64,000 bases of DNA, from the NCBI RefSeq assembly GCF_014699115.1, contig NZ_JACXAD010000020.1, forward strand, positions 1 through 64,000. The letters are read 5' to 3'. Under the pieces are notes generated by a model. That model had not been told where the DNA came from, searched no databases, and was given only the letters and a program-made list of their open reading frames with translations. The position numbers and the translations under genes were made by a program. Origin of the DNA: Hymenobacter montanus (GTDB lineage: Bacteria; Bacteroidota; Bacteroidia; Cytophagales; Hymenobacteraceae). The number at the start of each line of letters is the position of its first letter. Within the stretch, counting starts at the first letter, position 1. This document shows positions 31,189 to 40,555 of the stretch, in pieces.

Positions 31189-31439
31189 GCTCATCCATTT
31201 GCTCACGGGCCAGACCCAAGGCCGCTTCTCCTGAAAAGTCAATCATTCCTGGATCAAGCTGGCTGCTCTAGCTATTGGAGTAGGGGCCAAGTACGGATGC
31301 AATTGTGCTAGGGTAAATACTTATTCAGCAACGGAATAGCTTCTTCAAGTTTTCTTTCATCAGTTCACATGCCCTTCTCAGAAATGCCTCAGAAGGTTTA
31401 AACCAGATAGTCAGGCCAAAAAAGCCAGGGAAAGAATGG

Positions 31440-31494
31440 TACGCAAGGCACCTAAGTGCGGGCTGAAAGCTGCCGTACTTAGGTGCCTTGCGCA
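31440..31494. terminator. Long hairpin at the 3' end of the YdcF gene
   Basis: Arms cgcaaggcacctaagt (31442-31457) and acttaggtgccttgcg (31477-31492) are exact complements over 16 bp, and the pairing goes on into gcgg/ccgt with one wobble. The stop codon of the minus-strand gene (31479-31481) lies inside the right arm. Confidence 0.75.
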
Positions 31495-32057
31495 AGGCCT
31501 TGCAGCAGATAGGCGTAAAAGCCGAAAAATTCCCGGACCAGCGAATACAGATCGCGGAATTCAAAATAGGGCGCGTGAGCCGAGTAAACGTTCTCCATCC
31601 CCAGATTTCGCAGAGCCAGCTTGGTGCGGCTGAGGTGGTAGTACTGAGATACGACTATGACTGACCGAAACCCGAGCTTCTTCCGGATCTGGTTGAAGTT
31701 CAGGGCCGTCAGCTGAGTCGTATTGCCTTTATTATCCACGATTACCCTGGCCGCCGGAACCTGCTGGGCCAGCAGGTAATTTTTCATTACCTCGGCTTCG
31801 TAGAACCCTTCTTTCCCCAACCCCCCACTTACCACTATTGTCTTCACGCGACCAGCCCGGTATAAGTCCAGCCCTTTTTCCACCCGGCTTTGCAGCCGGG
31901 CCGACATCTTCCCGTTTTCGTGGACTGTATTGCCCAGGATGAGCGCTACATCGGCTTTTCCCGGAGAATCCATCAGGCCATCCACCACGATGAGCATGGT
32001 GTGAATGAGAAACCAGGCCAAAGCCAGCAAAAGGACCCTTTTAATAGCTTTGCTCAT
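31479..32057 (-). CDS. YdcF family (DUF218) protein
   Basis: A 192-residue protein with an N-terminal signal anchor (RVLLLALAWFLIHTMLIVV) and a DUF218 domain: ALILGNTVHENG, VVSGGLGKEG and VVSQYYHLSRTKLAL match the family's three loops. The family (YdcF, SanA, ElyC) is tied to envelope maintenance, with unknown chemistry. The start at 32057 (MSKAIKRV) is preferred to the upstream ATG because it begins the anchor directly. Confidence 0.85.
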   Translation of the reverse strand: MSKAIKRVLLLALAWFLIHTMLIVVDGLMDSPGKADVALILGNTVHENGKMSARLQSRVEKGLDLYRAGRVKTIVVSGGLGKEGFYEAEVMKNYLLAQQVPAARVIVDNKGNTTQLTALNFNQIRKKLGFRSVIVVSQYYHLSRTKLALRNLGMENVYSAHAPYFEFRDLYSLVREFFGFYAYLLQGLAQGT

Positions 32058-32276
32058 TCCCTTTGCTCGCCTTAACACCTGCTTTGCGGGTTATCAACGT
32101 CATCCTAATACCTTGGACTATAGGAGTAGATGATGCTCGCCCAAATTTAGCCCTAATTCATCCGGGTCTTGATCCGAATTTGCTTTTGTCTGTTTTGGCG
32201 GAGTTTGTAGAATGCACTCTGTGGGAGGAAAGCCCCTCTTTTTGGATAGGGGCCCATCCCAAGGAGACATGTGAGG

Positions 32277-32675
32277 TTACGCCACCCGCCCCCGCCACTT
32301 GGGGTCGTAGCGCGCCCCCCCGAACCAGTACAGCATCAGGGCCCGTGAGTAGCGCAGAATGGCGGGCGTGAGCAGCAGCGTCAGCCCCGTGACGACGACG
32401 ACGTACACCCTGGTATCGGGGTTGCCGAAAAAGTAGTAGAGCAGCACCCCCACCACCATCAGGGTGGCCACGTTGAAGGCGAAGGTGATGTACATGGAAC
32501 CATAGTAAAACCCGGGTTCCGGCTCGAACGACTGCTCGCACACGGGGCACTGCGCGGGCATATCGGCAAACTTGGTGACCTGGAAGGCCGAATAAGTGAA
32601 AAGCTTGCCTTGGTGGCAGCGGGGGCAGCGCAAACCCAACAGGGCGGTGGCGGCGGAATCGGAGGAGGTAGCCAT
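32277..32675 (-). CDS. DUF983 domain protein
   Basis: A 132-residue membrane protein of the DUF983 family, common in Bacteroidota and alphaproteobacteria. It has two Cys pairs (RCPRCHQGKLF and QCPVCEQSFEP), which probably bind zinc, followed by two transmembrane helices (about 57-80 and 85-105). The start at 32675 gives MATSSDSAATALLGLRCPRC; the open frame extends further upstream without family support. Function unknown. Confidence 0.85.
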   Translation of the reverse strand: MATSSDSAATALLGLRCPRCHQGKLFTYSAFQVTKFADMPAQCPVCEQSFEPEPGFYYGSMYITFAFNVATLMVVGVLLYYFFGNPDTRVYVVVVTGLTLLLTPAILRYSRALMLYWFGGARYDPKWRGRVA

Positions 32676-32837
32676 AACCAAAGAAGGTAAAGGAGACAAA
32701 TACAGAAAGTATACGGGCAAACGCGCCGCTCGCCTACTAACGCGGAGCTTGCTGACGGCTTTGGCCCTCTTGCACGACAAAACTACCGGGGCGACGGCCC
32801 CTATGCGCAGCCCCTTTGCGGGCCCTTGCAGGACAAA

Positions 32838-33698
32838 TCAACGCTGCTGCCGAAACCCCTCGGGCGTGGTGCCGACGTATTTGTGGAAGTAGCGCACGAA
32901 GTACGAAGCATCCTCAAAACCCAGCTCGTAGGCCACCTGCGCCACGCTCAGGGCCGAGTGGCTGAGCAGGCGTTGGGCTTCGACCACCACCCGCTCGTGA
33001 ATGAGCGTGCTGGCCGTTTTGTTAAGGGCCCGGCGGCACAGGGCATTGAGGTGGTTGGCGGTGAGGTGGAGCAGCTCGGCGTAGTCGCTCACGCTGCGCT
33101 TGGTGCGAAAGTGCTCGTTGAGCAGGGCCCCAAACTGCCGGATTTGCCGGAGAGCCGGGCTCGCCTCGGCGGCGGGCAGCGCGGGGTAGCCGCGGGCCGC
33201 CAGCTCCAGGCACAGGTGCAGGTAGCTGCGGAATACCTCAGCCTGGTTGGCGTGAGACGCGCCGTATTCGGCAAACAGGCGCTCGACCAGCGGGCGGATG
33301 TCCGTTTCGGTCGGGGGCAGGTACAGCACCGGCGGGTGGGCACTGTCGAAAAATGGGTAGGCGTAGAGGCCGCTGCCGGGGTAGCGGAAGAGGTAAAAGT
33401 CGGTATCGAAGAACACCACGAAGCCGCGCGTATCGGCGGCCAGCTCCCAGTGGTGCACCTGCCCCGGCGCCAGGAAAAACAGGCTGCCCGGCCGCAGCTC
33501 GTACGTCACCAGGTCGACCGTGTGCCGGCCCGCGCCCTCGGTGACGTAAAGCAGCAGGTAGAAGTCGTGGGTGTGGGGCACGTTCACGTGGGGAAACTGG
33601 ACCACGTGCGTTTCGAGCTGGGCGCAGTAGTACGGTGTACGGGCCGCCGGCTGGGGAAACGAGGCGAGGGCGAGAACCGGCAGGCCAGCAGCTTTCAT
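32838..33698 (-). CDS. AraC-family transcriptional regulator
   Basis: A 286-residue regulator with an N-terminal cupin-like sensing domain (HDFYLLLYVTEGAGRH; HHWELAADTRG) and two C-terminal helix-turn-helix motifs (LSVAQVAYELGFEDASYFVRYFHK at the end). The ligand is unknown. An IS200/IS605-type element begins about 45 bp upstream of its start and may have displaced its promoter. Confidence 0.9.
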   Translation of the reverse strand: MKAAGLPVLALASFPQPAARTPYYCAQLETHVVQFPHVNVPHTHDFYLLLYVTEGAGRHTVDLVTYELRPGSLFFLAPGQVHHWELAADTRGFVVFFDTDFYLFRYPGSGLYAYPFFDSAHPPVLYLPPTETDIRPLVERLFAEYGASHANQAEVFRSYLHLCLELAARGYPALPAAEASPALRQIRQFGALLNEHFRTKRSVSDYAELLHLTANHLNALCRRALNKTASTLIHERVVVEAQRLLSHSALSVAQVAYELGFEDASYFVRYFHKYVGTTPEGFRQQR

Positions 33699-33744
33699 AG
33701 GCAGGGAGTGAAAAGGCCGCGGGGCCTTTTATGATTATGAGCGC

Positions 33745-34967
33745 AAAACCCCTTCTCCTTTAGGCAAGGGGATTACAGCGAACAGTTGAACGGTCGTTAC
33801 CACGAGCTTCGTGTTAGCCTTGCCAGGTAATGTACGGCCGCACTGTATCCGTTGAGGCTTCGCCGGTTGAACATACAAAATACCCATCTGAAAATACGGT
33901 GCGTTCCTTCCAGAAATAGCGAAGCAAATAGCCTTCGTACTGCTTCCAGCGCCGGAACGTGCACCGAGTTGCTGAACCAGCACATCGGCGCGGCGCGGTT
34001 TGTCTACAATCTGGCGTTGGATACCAAGCAGCAAGCCTATGCCCGGTTTGGAAAAACGCTCTCTTGCTTCGCCTGATTAACCAGTTGCCCGACCTCAAAA
34101 CCGAGTGTCCGTGGTTGAAACTGGTCAACTCGCAAAGCCTGCAAATGGCATTGCGTAATCTGGATAATACTTTCACCAACTTCCTCAAAGGACGCGGGGA
34201 CTATCCCAACTTCCGCCGCAAAGCCAACGGCGGTTCCTTTCAGATTCCCGCCAACGGGCAAGTAGACTTTGAGAAGGGAACCATCAGCTTACCCAAATTC
34301 AAGTCGGGTATCAAAGCGGTGTTGCACCGTAGATTCAAGGGCACTGTCAAAACCGTCACGATTCGCAGAACGCCAACGGGTAAGTTCTTTGCCTCCGTAC
34401 TGGTCGATCCCAACCAACAAGCGGAAACGCTGGTACCACCCACCCCTGATAACGTGGTGGGTATTGACCTCGGCATCAAGGACTTTTTGGTGACAAGTGA
34501 GGGCGAAGCCGTAGCCAATCCCAAGCACCTACGTAAGAACATCGCCCGGTTGAAGGTGTTGCAGCGCCGGGCTTCACGAAAACCACAAGCTGGCGCAAGC
34601 CATATCAGACGTGAGCTGGGCAGAATTTCGGCGGCAGCTACAATATAAATGCGAGTGGCAGGGTAAACAGCTACTTGTAATAGGTAGATTCCAACCATCC
34701 ACGAAGCTCTGCTCAACGTGTGGCTATACCAACCACACGTTGACCTTAGCCGACCGGGAATGGGATTGTCCAAGCTGCCAAACGCACCATAACCGCGACC
34801 ATAACGCTGCCATCAACATCAAACAGATGGCGCTTGTAAGACATTCAGGGGCGGAACGCTCCAGTGTGCCTGTGGAGACGCTGACACTAGTCAGGTCGAT
34901 GAAGCAGGAAAAGTTCTCCGCACTTGATGGAGAAGCCCCTATGCCTGTAGGCTAGGGGTAGTTCACT
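33745..34967 (+). mobile_element. Degenerate IS200/IS605-family (IS1341-type) element
   Basis: The left end has a hairpin ccccttctcctttaggcaagg at 33749-33771 and the right end has ccccta-tgcctgtaggc-tagggg at 34936-34958, followed by gtagttcac. Such subterminal hairpins without inverted repeats are characteristic of this family. Only a broken tnpB lies between; there is no tnpA. The right hairpin overlaps the tnpB 3' end, as expected for the omega-RNA region. Confidence 0.8.
33850..34955 (+). pseudogene. Broken tnpB (RNA-guided nuclease/transposase accessory)
   Basis: TnpB is recognisable in pieces. The start is garbled up to LLNQHIGAARFVYNLALDTK, then the frame changes near 34070 (LPDLKTECPWLKLVNSQSLQ), giving the RuvC-I Asp in VVGIDLGIKDF. 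Near 34575 about 80-100 residues are missing: RRASRK joins directly to HKLAQAISDVSW, so the RuvC-II Glu is lost. The last part is intact, with the zinc ribbon (CSTCGYTN ... CPSCQTHHNRD) and RuvC-III Asp in NRDHNAAINI. The protein cannot be active. Confidence 0.88.
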
Positions 34968-35320
34968 CGGCTAATCAAAGCATGATTAAGCAAACCCACG
35001 CCGTGTAATAGCTGCCAGCCGCTACCATCACCCGCGGTGCGCCACTGGTTGAACCAGTATTGAATCAAGAGAGTGATGCGTGCGAGTAGGGGTGGGGCTT
35101 GCCCTATCGCGTCTGATTCAGCCCTAAGCCGCGAGCCGGCCGTACCTTTGGGTACTGCTGGGGTCTGGTTGGCCCTGACTGGCGGGCGCTGCTGCAGCGT
35201 CGCGTCAACGGGCAGGGCCCCGCGCCTTGGCCGTTGAGTGGGAGCCCGAGGGTTCCCATCCAGCTTGGCCGACGCCCGCCAGCAGCGTTTTAGTGGCCAG
35301 TTGTTGTGAGTACCCGATTG
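34968..35320. other. 353-bp region upstream of the transglutaminase gene
   Basis: No gene seen. A good -7 match, TACCTTTG, lies at 35143-35150. The words tggcgggcg (about 35179) and cgcccgcca (about 35274) could pair across some 85 nt of leader. Confidence 0.5.
35143..35150 (+). promoter_or_regulatory. Putative promoter, TACCTTTG -7 element
   Basis: An exact TAnnTTTG match 171 bp before the ATG at 35321. The -33 TTTG is weak. If used, the message has a leader of about 165 nt. Confidence 0.4.
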
Positions 35321-36346
35321 ATGAATCGCTCAGCCGTGCGGGTTGGGTGGCTGGGCGCGTCCGCGCTGTTGTTTAGCCTTAGCGTAGCCCGGTCCCAGCC
35401 CACTGTGCCGGCGCCACGCAGCCGCTCGTTCGTGCTCACCAGCACCGCTACGGTACCCGTGCCCCCGGCCGGTACCCGGGCCCTCGACCTCTGGCTGCCC
35501 GTGCCGCACGCCGACGCCAACCAGGACGTGACCAGCCTGAAAATCGACTCGCCGGTGCCCTATACCATCGAGCGCGGGTCCTTCGGTAACCAGATGCTGC
35601 ACCTGCGCCCGGCCACGGTGCCTACCGCGCCGCTGGTGGTCCGCCTCACGGCCCAGATTACGCGCCGCGAACACCTGAACCTGCGCGTCAACCCCGCGGT
35701 AGCCGCCCGCCCCGAGTCCAGCAAGCAGGAAAAGCCCGACCCTGACCTGGCCCGCTGGCTGGCCCCCGACCGGCTGGTGCCCCTCGACCCGCAAATCCGC
35801 CAGCAGGCCCGCGACGTGGCGGCCCAGGCCCACGCCACCACCGACCTGGAAAAAGCCCGCGCCATTTACGAGCACGTGGTGAGCACCGTGAGCTACGATA
35901 AAACCGGCCAGGGCTGGGGGCGGGGCGACATCTACTACGCCTGCGATGCCCGGCGCGGCAACTGCACCGATTTTCACGCCATCGTGGTTGGCTACTGCCG
36001 GGCCCTGGGCATCCCGGCGCGCTTCAGCATTGGCCTGCCGCTGCCGGCCGAGCGCGGCAAGGGCGAAATCAAAGGGTACCACTGCTGGGCCGAATTCTTC
36101 ACGCCCGAAACCGGCTGGGTGCCCGTCGATGCGTCGGAAGCCGCCAAGAACCCGGGCCGCCGCGCCTATTTCTTCGGCGCCCATGACGAAAACCGCGTAG
36201 AATTTACCCGTGGCCGCGACGTAAACCTCATACCCAAACAAGCGGGCCCCCCGCTCAACTACTTCGTGTACCCCTACGCCGAGGCCGATGGCCAGCCGCT
36301 GGAAGTAGGCCGGACGTATGAGTTCGTGGACCTCACTGCGCCGTAA
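35321..36346 (+). CDS. Secreted transglutaminase-like (papain-fold) protein
   Basis: A 341-residue protein with a signal peptide (VGWLGASALLFSLSVARSQ), an N-terminal beta-rich domain, and a transglutaminase-core domain with a complete triad: C215 in RGNCTDFHA, H254 in GYHCWAEF and D270 in VPVDASEA. Bacterial members are mostly proteases or amidases, not protein cross-linkers. The ATG at 35321 is preferred to the GTG at 35306. Converges with the MDR gene. Confidence 0.9.
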   Translation: MNRSAVRVGWLGASALLFSLSVARSQPTVPAPRSRSFVLTSTATVPVPPAGTRALDLWLPVPHADANQDVTSLKIDSPVPYTIERGSFGNQMLHLRPATVPTAPLVVRLTAQITRREHLNLRVNPAVAARPESSKQEKPDPDLARWLAPDRLVPLDPQIRQQARDVAAQAHATTDLEKARAIYEHVVSTVSYDKTGQGWGRGDIYYACDARRGNCTDFHAIVVGYCRALGIPARFSIGLPLPAERGKGEIKGYHCWAEFFTPETGWVPVDASEAAKNPGRRAYFFGAHDENRVEFTRGRDVNLIPKQAGPPLNYFVYPYAEADGQPLEVGRTYEFVDLTAP

Positions 36347-36436
36347 GGCCATCTTTCAGCCGCAAGCCATGCTCCTCCTAACAGGGAAAAGCCGCAACTC
36401 ATTTACCTGATTTTCGGGAGCAACTGCCAACTGGGG

Positions 36437-37465
36437 TTACGGTGCCAGCACCAGCTTGCCGAAGTTCTCGCCGGAAAACAGCTTCAGCAGCGCGGGCAAG
36501 AAGTTTTCAATGCCGTGCTCGACCTGAATTTTGGGCGAGCGCAGCTTGCCTTCCTGTATCCAGCCGGCCATCTCGCGGGCGGCGCGGCCGTAGTTGGGGG
36601 CGTTGTCGGACACCAGGATGCCCTCCATCCGGGCGCGGTTCACGAGGAGCGAGAGGTAGTTGCTCGGGCCTTTGATGGGCGTCGTGTTATTGTACTGCGA
36701 GATGGCCCCGCAAACCACCACCCGAGCCCGAAGGCGGAGCTGCGCCAGAGCCACGTCGAGTACGTCGCCCCCCACGTTGTCGAAGTACACGTCGATGCCC
36801 CGGGGGCAGGCGGCCCGTAACGCGCCGAACAAGTTGTCGGTTTTGTAGTTGACGTAGGCATCAAAGCCCAGTTCGCTCACGCAGTACTGGCCTTTGGCTT
36901 CGTCGCCGACGATGCCCACCACGTGGCAGCCGTTCAGCTTGGCAATCTGGCCCACCACGCTGCCCACCGCCCCGGCCGCCCCGGATACCACCACGGTTTC
37001 GCCCGCCTTGGGCTGGCCGGTATCCAGGAGGCCAAAGTAGGCCGTGAGGCCCGGCATACCGAGGGTGGCCAGGTAGGCTTCGAGCGGGGCGATGCGCGTA
37101 TCCGCCGGCACGAGGTATTCGGCGCTGCCGGGGTCGGTGACGGCGGTACCCACCACCGCGTATTGCTGCGCGCCGAGGTTGCCGGTCACGTAGTCGCCCA
37201 CGGCGAAAGCAGAGTTCTTGGATGCCACCACCTGGCCCGCCGTAAGCGCCCGGAATACCTCGCCAATCTGCACCGGCCGGATGTAGGATTTGCCCTCGTT
37301 CATCCAGCCGCGCATGGCCGGGTCGAGGGAAATAAAGCTGATTTTGACCAGTACCTGGCCTTCGCTGAGCGGTGGCACTTCGACGGTATCAATTTCAAAA
37401 TTAGCCGGCTGCGGCAGCCCCACTGGGCGCGACGCCAGCTTGACGCGGGTGTTGGTAATGGTCAT
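36437..37465 (-). CDS. NADP-dependent oxidoreductase (MDR, CurA/PTGR-like)
   Basis: A 342-residue zinc-independent medium-chain reductase, related to curcumin reductase CurA and leukotriene B4 dehydrogenase. It has the GroES-like N-terminal domain (PPLSEGQVLVKISFISLDPAMRGW), the cofactor loop GAAGAVGSVVGQIAKL, and the late FDNVGGDVLD motif. These enzymes reduce alpha,beta-unsaturated carbonyls with NADPH. The ATG at 37465 (MTITNTRVKL) begins the family alignment; the upstream 36 codons lack it. Confidence 0.92.
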   Translation of the reverse strand: MTITNTRVKLASRPVGLPQPANFEIDTVEVPPLSEGQVLVKISFISLDPAMRGWMNEGKSYIRPVQIGEVFRALTAGQVVASKNSAFAVGDYVTGNLGAQQYAVVGTAVTDPGSAEYLVPADTRIAPLEAYLATLGMPGLTAYFGLLDTGQPKAGETVVVSGAAGAVGSVVGQIAKLNGCHVVGIVGDEAKGQYCVSELGFDAYVNYKTDNLFGALRAACPRGIDVYFDNVGGDVLDVALAQLRLRARVVVCGAISQYNNTTPIKGPSNYLSLLVNRARMEGILVSDNAPNYGRAAREMAGWIQEGKLRSPKIQVEHGIENFLPALLKLFSGENFGKLVLAP

Positions 37466-37718
37466 GGGATGGTAGGAGGGGTGGGAGGTAGCAGGGTAAG
37501 GGATGGAAAGGTAAAAAGAACGTCTGCCGAGCGGAGCTATTCGCGCCGGGAGCTTCCCCAATTGTGAGGACAATGCCCGCCAGATGCTCTACTCGGCATA
37601 ACTGAGAAGGTGACTTGATAAACTGAAGTAATAAAGCTCTGATAATGATAAAGTTATATCGGAGCGAGTCTAACAGGCGTTCTGCATTTTCAGATACGTT
37701 CCAGAATAAGATTAGTAT

Positions 37719-38168
37719 TTAATACTCTTCTTTTAAGGTATAACCAGAAGCTACTAGCTCAATGTAGCTGTCGTAGCAAATAATCAGATAGTGCTTCAAG
37801 TTTAGTCTTTTTTGGGGGTCATAAACCAAGCTCATCTTATTTAAGATTTCTGAATTGCTTACCGAATAAAACCCGTTTTCATAGGTATGAGCATACTTTT
37901 GCCAATATTCAATTCCAGAAAGGGTATCTTCCATTCTCAGAATAGAATAGTTATCGTAGTTGAATTCGTAAAAGTTTAATTTTATGCACTTTAATTCAGC
38001 TACTATATCAAATGTAATGTGAGTCCTTGTGTATCTGTCTGTAGCAAAATAATCACTCCTTTTTTGAGTATCTAAAGTGATTATTGCGCCGCCAGCCTCT
38101 GTGTATAAAACTTCAACTCCAGTTGTCGATATCCTGAAATCTACCTTTTCTGGAATTAAATGTATCAT
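37719..38168 (-). CDS. AT-rich orphan hypothetical protein
   Basis: A 149-residue acidic, soluble protein rich in Tyr, Ile and Asn (NFYEFNYDNYSILRMED; GIEYWQKYAHTYENG). I do not recognise a family. Base composition of the gene and its flanks (37600-38290) is clearly more AT-rich than the rest of the window, which suggests recent acquisition. Small proteins of this type are often immunity proteins, but nothing beside it supports that. Function unknown. Confidence 0.6.
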   Translation of the reverse strand: MIHLIPEKVDFRISTTGVEVLYTEAGGAIITLDTQKRSDYFATDRYTRTHITFDIVAELKCIKLNFYEFNYDNYSILRMEDTLSGIEYWQKYAHTYENGFYSVSNSEILNKMSLVYDPQKRLNLKHYLIICYDSYIELVASGYTLKEEY

Positions 38169-38341
38169 GCTATTTGCAACTCATTGTTTCCTGATAAAGC
38201 CAGGATTATCTGGTTGGCTGTTGAATTAATTGACTTTAAAGGGGCTTTTTAAAACCGGTAGCTACACTGGAGTTGGCTTTATCATAAGAAATCATAAAAG
38301 CCTTCTCTGCGGAATTTCCTTAAACCCAGCGCCCAGATGGA

Positions 38342-39286
38342 CTACGCTTGGTCCAGCGTCTGCAAGTCCTGGGCCGAGAGTTGCAGCTCCGCGGCTTTGA
38401 GCAGATCGTTGACTTGCTCCACGCTGGTGGCGCTGGCGATGGGCGCGGTTACGCTGGGCGCCTGCATTAGCCAAGCCAGGGCAACCTGGGCGGGCGTGGC
38501 CCGCTGGCGTTCGGCCACGGCGTCGAGGGCGTTGAGGATGCCGAGACCTTTCGCATTCAGGTATTTCTGGCCCACACCCCCGCCACGGGGGCTTTTCTGC
38601 AAGTCCGCTTCCGAGCGGTACTTGCCAGTGAGGAAGCCGGCGGCGAGGCCGTAATACGGAATGGCGCTGATGTGCTCCTGCTCAAGCAAGGGCGCGAGGT
38701 TCTTTTCAAAGTCCTCGCGGTCGTAGAGGTTGTAAAGGTTTTGCAGGGTTTCGTAGCGCGGAAAACCGTGCTGCTGGCTGGTCGCCAGCGACTCGCTCAG
38801 GCGGGCGGCAGTGAAGTTGGAAGCACCAATGGCCCGCACCTTGCCCTCTTTCACGAGCTGAGCGTAGGCGGCCAGGGTTTCCTCGACCGGGGTGCTGGGG
38901 TCGTCTTTGTGGGATTGGTAGAGGTCGAGATAGTCGGTTTGCAGGCGCTTCAGCGAGCCTTCGACGGCGCGCAGGATGTAGTCTTTGCGCAGGCCTTTGT
39001 TCTCGGCGTTCACCTCCCAGCCGACTTTGGTGGCGATGACCACGTCGTCGCGCCGGCCGCGGCGCCGCAGCCATTTGCCGATGATGGTTTCGGACTCACC
39101 GCCCACGTGGCCGGGCACCCACACCGAGTAGCCGTCGGCGGTGTCGATGGCGTTGCCGCCGCCGGCCACGAAGGCGTCGAGCACGGCGAAGGAAGTGGCT
39201 TCGTCGATGGTCCAGCCGAAGACGTTGCCGCCCAGCATCAGGGGCGAAATGGAGAGGCCGGAGCGGCCAAGTTCACGGGTTTGCAT
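38342..39286 (-). CDS. Aldo/keto reductase
   Basis: A 314-residue TIM-barrel NADPH-dependent reductase of the AKR superfamily. It shows the N-terminal LGRSGLSISPLMLGG, the catalytic Asp/Tyr segment DTADGYSVW, the Lys in IATKVGW and the His-region in DLYQSHKDD. The C-terminal cofactor region includes PIASATSVEQ. Substrate unknown. It is not in an operon. Confidence 0.93.
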   Translation of the reverse strand: MQTRELGRSGLSISPLMLGGNVFGWTIDEATSFAVLDAFVAGGGNAIDTADGYSVWVPGHVGGESETIIGKWLRRRGRRDDVVIATKVGWEVNAENKGLRKDYILRAVEGSLKRLQTDYLDLYQSHKDDPSTPVEETLAAYAQLVKEGKVRAIGASNFTAARLSESLATSQQHGFPRYETLQNLYNLYDREDFEKNLAPLLEQEHISAIPYYGLAAGFLTGKYRSEADLQKSPRGGGVGQKYLNAKGLGILNALDAVAERQRATPAQVALAWLMQAPSVTAPIASATSVEQVNDLLKAAELQLSAQDLQTLDQA

Positions 39287-39850
39287 AGCTCAGGTGCGCT
39301 AAAGGGCGAGGCGAAGCCCCAGGGGCGGGGCAGGTTGTTTAACTGACACCCGGGCTGGCAGGTTGTGCCAAGCGGCCTTTTTTGTACTTTGCGGCCTCAT
39401 TTCCCGCCCATGCGCGTTTTTTTATTCCTGCTACTGTCGCTGGTTTTCTCCAGGTTGTACGGACAATGAACGCAGCCAGAGCAGGGTAGAAACAGAGTGC
39501 AGTATGCCCAAGCAGTTACCGGGCATTTTCTCGTAGCGACCCGGCGTGCTAACGCATTCATGCAGCAACGGCGAGAGCCGGCTGACATCTTCCGAGAGTA
39601 GCGGTTCGTCCGTTTCTTGCCACTGTTCCAGGCTCAGTTGCTGGCCCCCGCGCTGGGTGATGCTGTACTTGTCCTCGTGAAGCGTTGACGTTTTATTGAT
39701 GGAGTGAGTATGGGCTATTAGCTGGGTGCCGGGGCAGGGTTGATCAGTATCTCTCTCCGCTTTCCAAGAACACCATTAAACGAATGGGAAAATGCCGATT
39801 CAGGCGTGCGCAGGCTGGGTCGGCGTTCTCTCCGTTCGTTTTGCAACGCC
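39287..39850. other. Gene-debris region
   Basis: On the plus strand, after a TACTTTG promoter-like word, 39410-39469 encodes a 19-residue signal peptide that stops at once (MRVFLFLLLSLVFSRLYGQ). On the minus strand an open frame without an ATG runs from about 39760 to 39471, with a protein-like stretch (INKTSTLHEDKYSITQRGG). Both look like remnants. Confidence 0.45.
39471..39760 (-). pseudogene. Gene fragment without start codon
   Basis: About 95 open codons whose translation is protein-like (YSITQRGGQQLSLEQW; LHECVSTPGRYEKMPG). No start codon or family is recognised. It is read through the divergent signal-peptide remnant, so it is not an intact gene. Confidence 0.35.
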
Positions 39851-40555
39851 CTAAGTCGCCGCCTGTAGTCGGCGAAAAAAGTCATCCCGGTACGTGCGGC
39901 CAATGGGTAACTCAGCGTGAGGCAACGCCACAATATTGCCGTGCACCTTGCGTATTTTGTCCAGGTTCACGATGTAGGACTTGTGAATGCGGGCAAACTG
40001 TTGCGCGGGCAGCTTCTCCTCCCAACTTTTGAGATTGTCGAGGAACATGATTTTCTGCTCGGGCAAGACGATACGCACGTAGTCCTTAACCGATTCCAGG
40101 TATAGGATGTCGACTAGCAGCACTTTGTGCAGGGTTTTGTCAGCGTTGACAAAGAGGGCCGGTCCAACTGCGGAGGGGAGTTGGACTGGCCCAGGGGTGG
40201 CCGCGAAACTACGCACCTTGTTAATGGCCTTGAGAAACCGTTCAAACGAGAACGGCTTGACCAGGTAGTCTACCACATCCAACTCGAAACCTTCCACGGC
40301 GTACTCAGGGTAAGCCGTGGTGATGATAACGTTGGGTTTGGCCGAGTTAACCAGGGTTTTCAGGAAGTCGGTCCCCGATAGCAGCGGGAGCCGAATGTCC
40401 AGAAACAGCGTGTCTACGTGGGTGCTCTGCAAGGCTGCGCTGGCTTCGATGGCTGATTGATAAGTACCCACCACCTCCGTGCCCGGAATCAGGGCTAGGT
40501 ATTTTTGCAGTACCCGTTGCGCTGGCAACTCGTCTTCTACAATGAAGCACCTCAT
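39851..40555 (-). CDS. LytTR-family response regulator
   Basis: A 234-residue regulator: receiver domain with phosphoacceptor Asp in VDTLFLDIRLPLLSG and Lys in YLVKPFSFE, then a C-terminal LytTR DNA-binding domain (VDILYLESVKDYVRI; FARIHKSYIVNLDKI; IGRTYRDDFF). Its start overlaps the stop of the sensor kinase gene by 4 bp (ATGA type), so the two are translationally coupled and form one two-component system. Confidence 0.94.
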   Translation of the reverse strand: MRCFIVEDELPAQRVLQKYLALIPGTEVVGTYQSAIEASAALQSTHVDTLFLDIRLPLLSGTDFLKTLVNSAKPNVIITTAYPEYAVEGFELDVVDYLVKPFSFERFLKAINKVRSFAATPGPVQLPSAVGPALFVNADKTLHKVLLVDILYLESVKDYVRIVLPEQKIMFLDNLKSWEEKLPAQQFARIHKSYIVNLDKIRKVHGNIVALPHAELPIGRTYRDDFFRRLQAAT

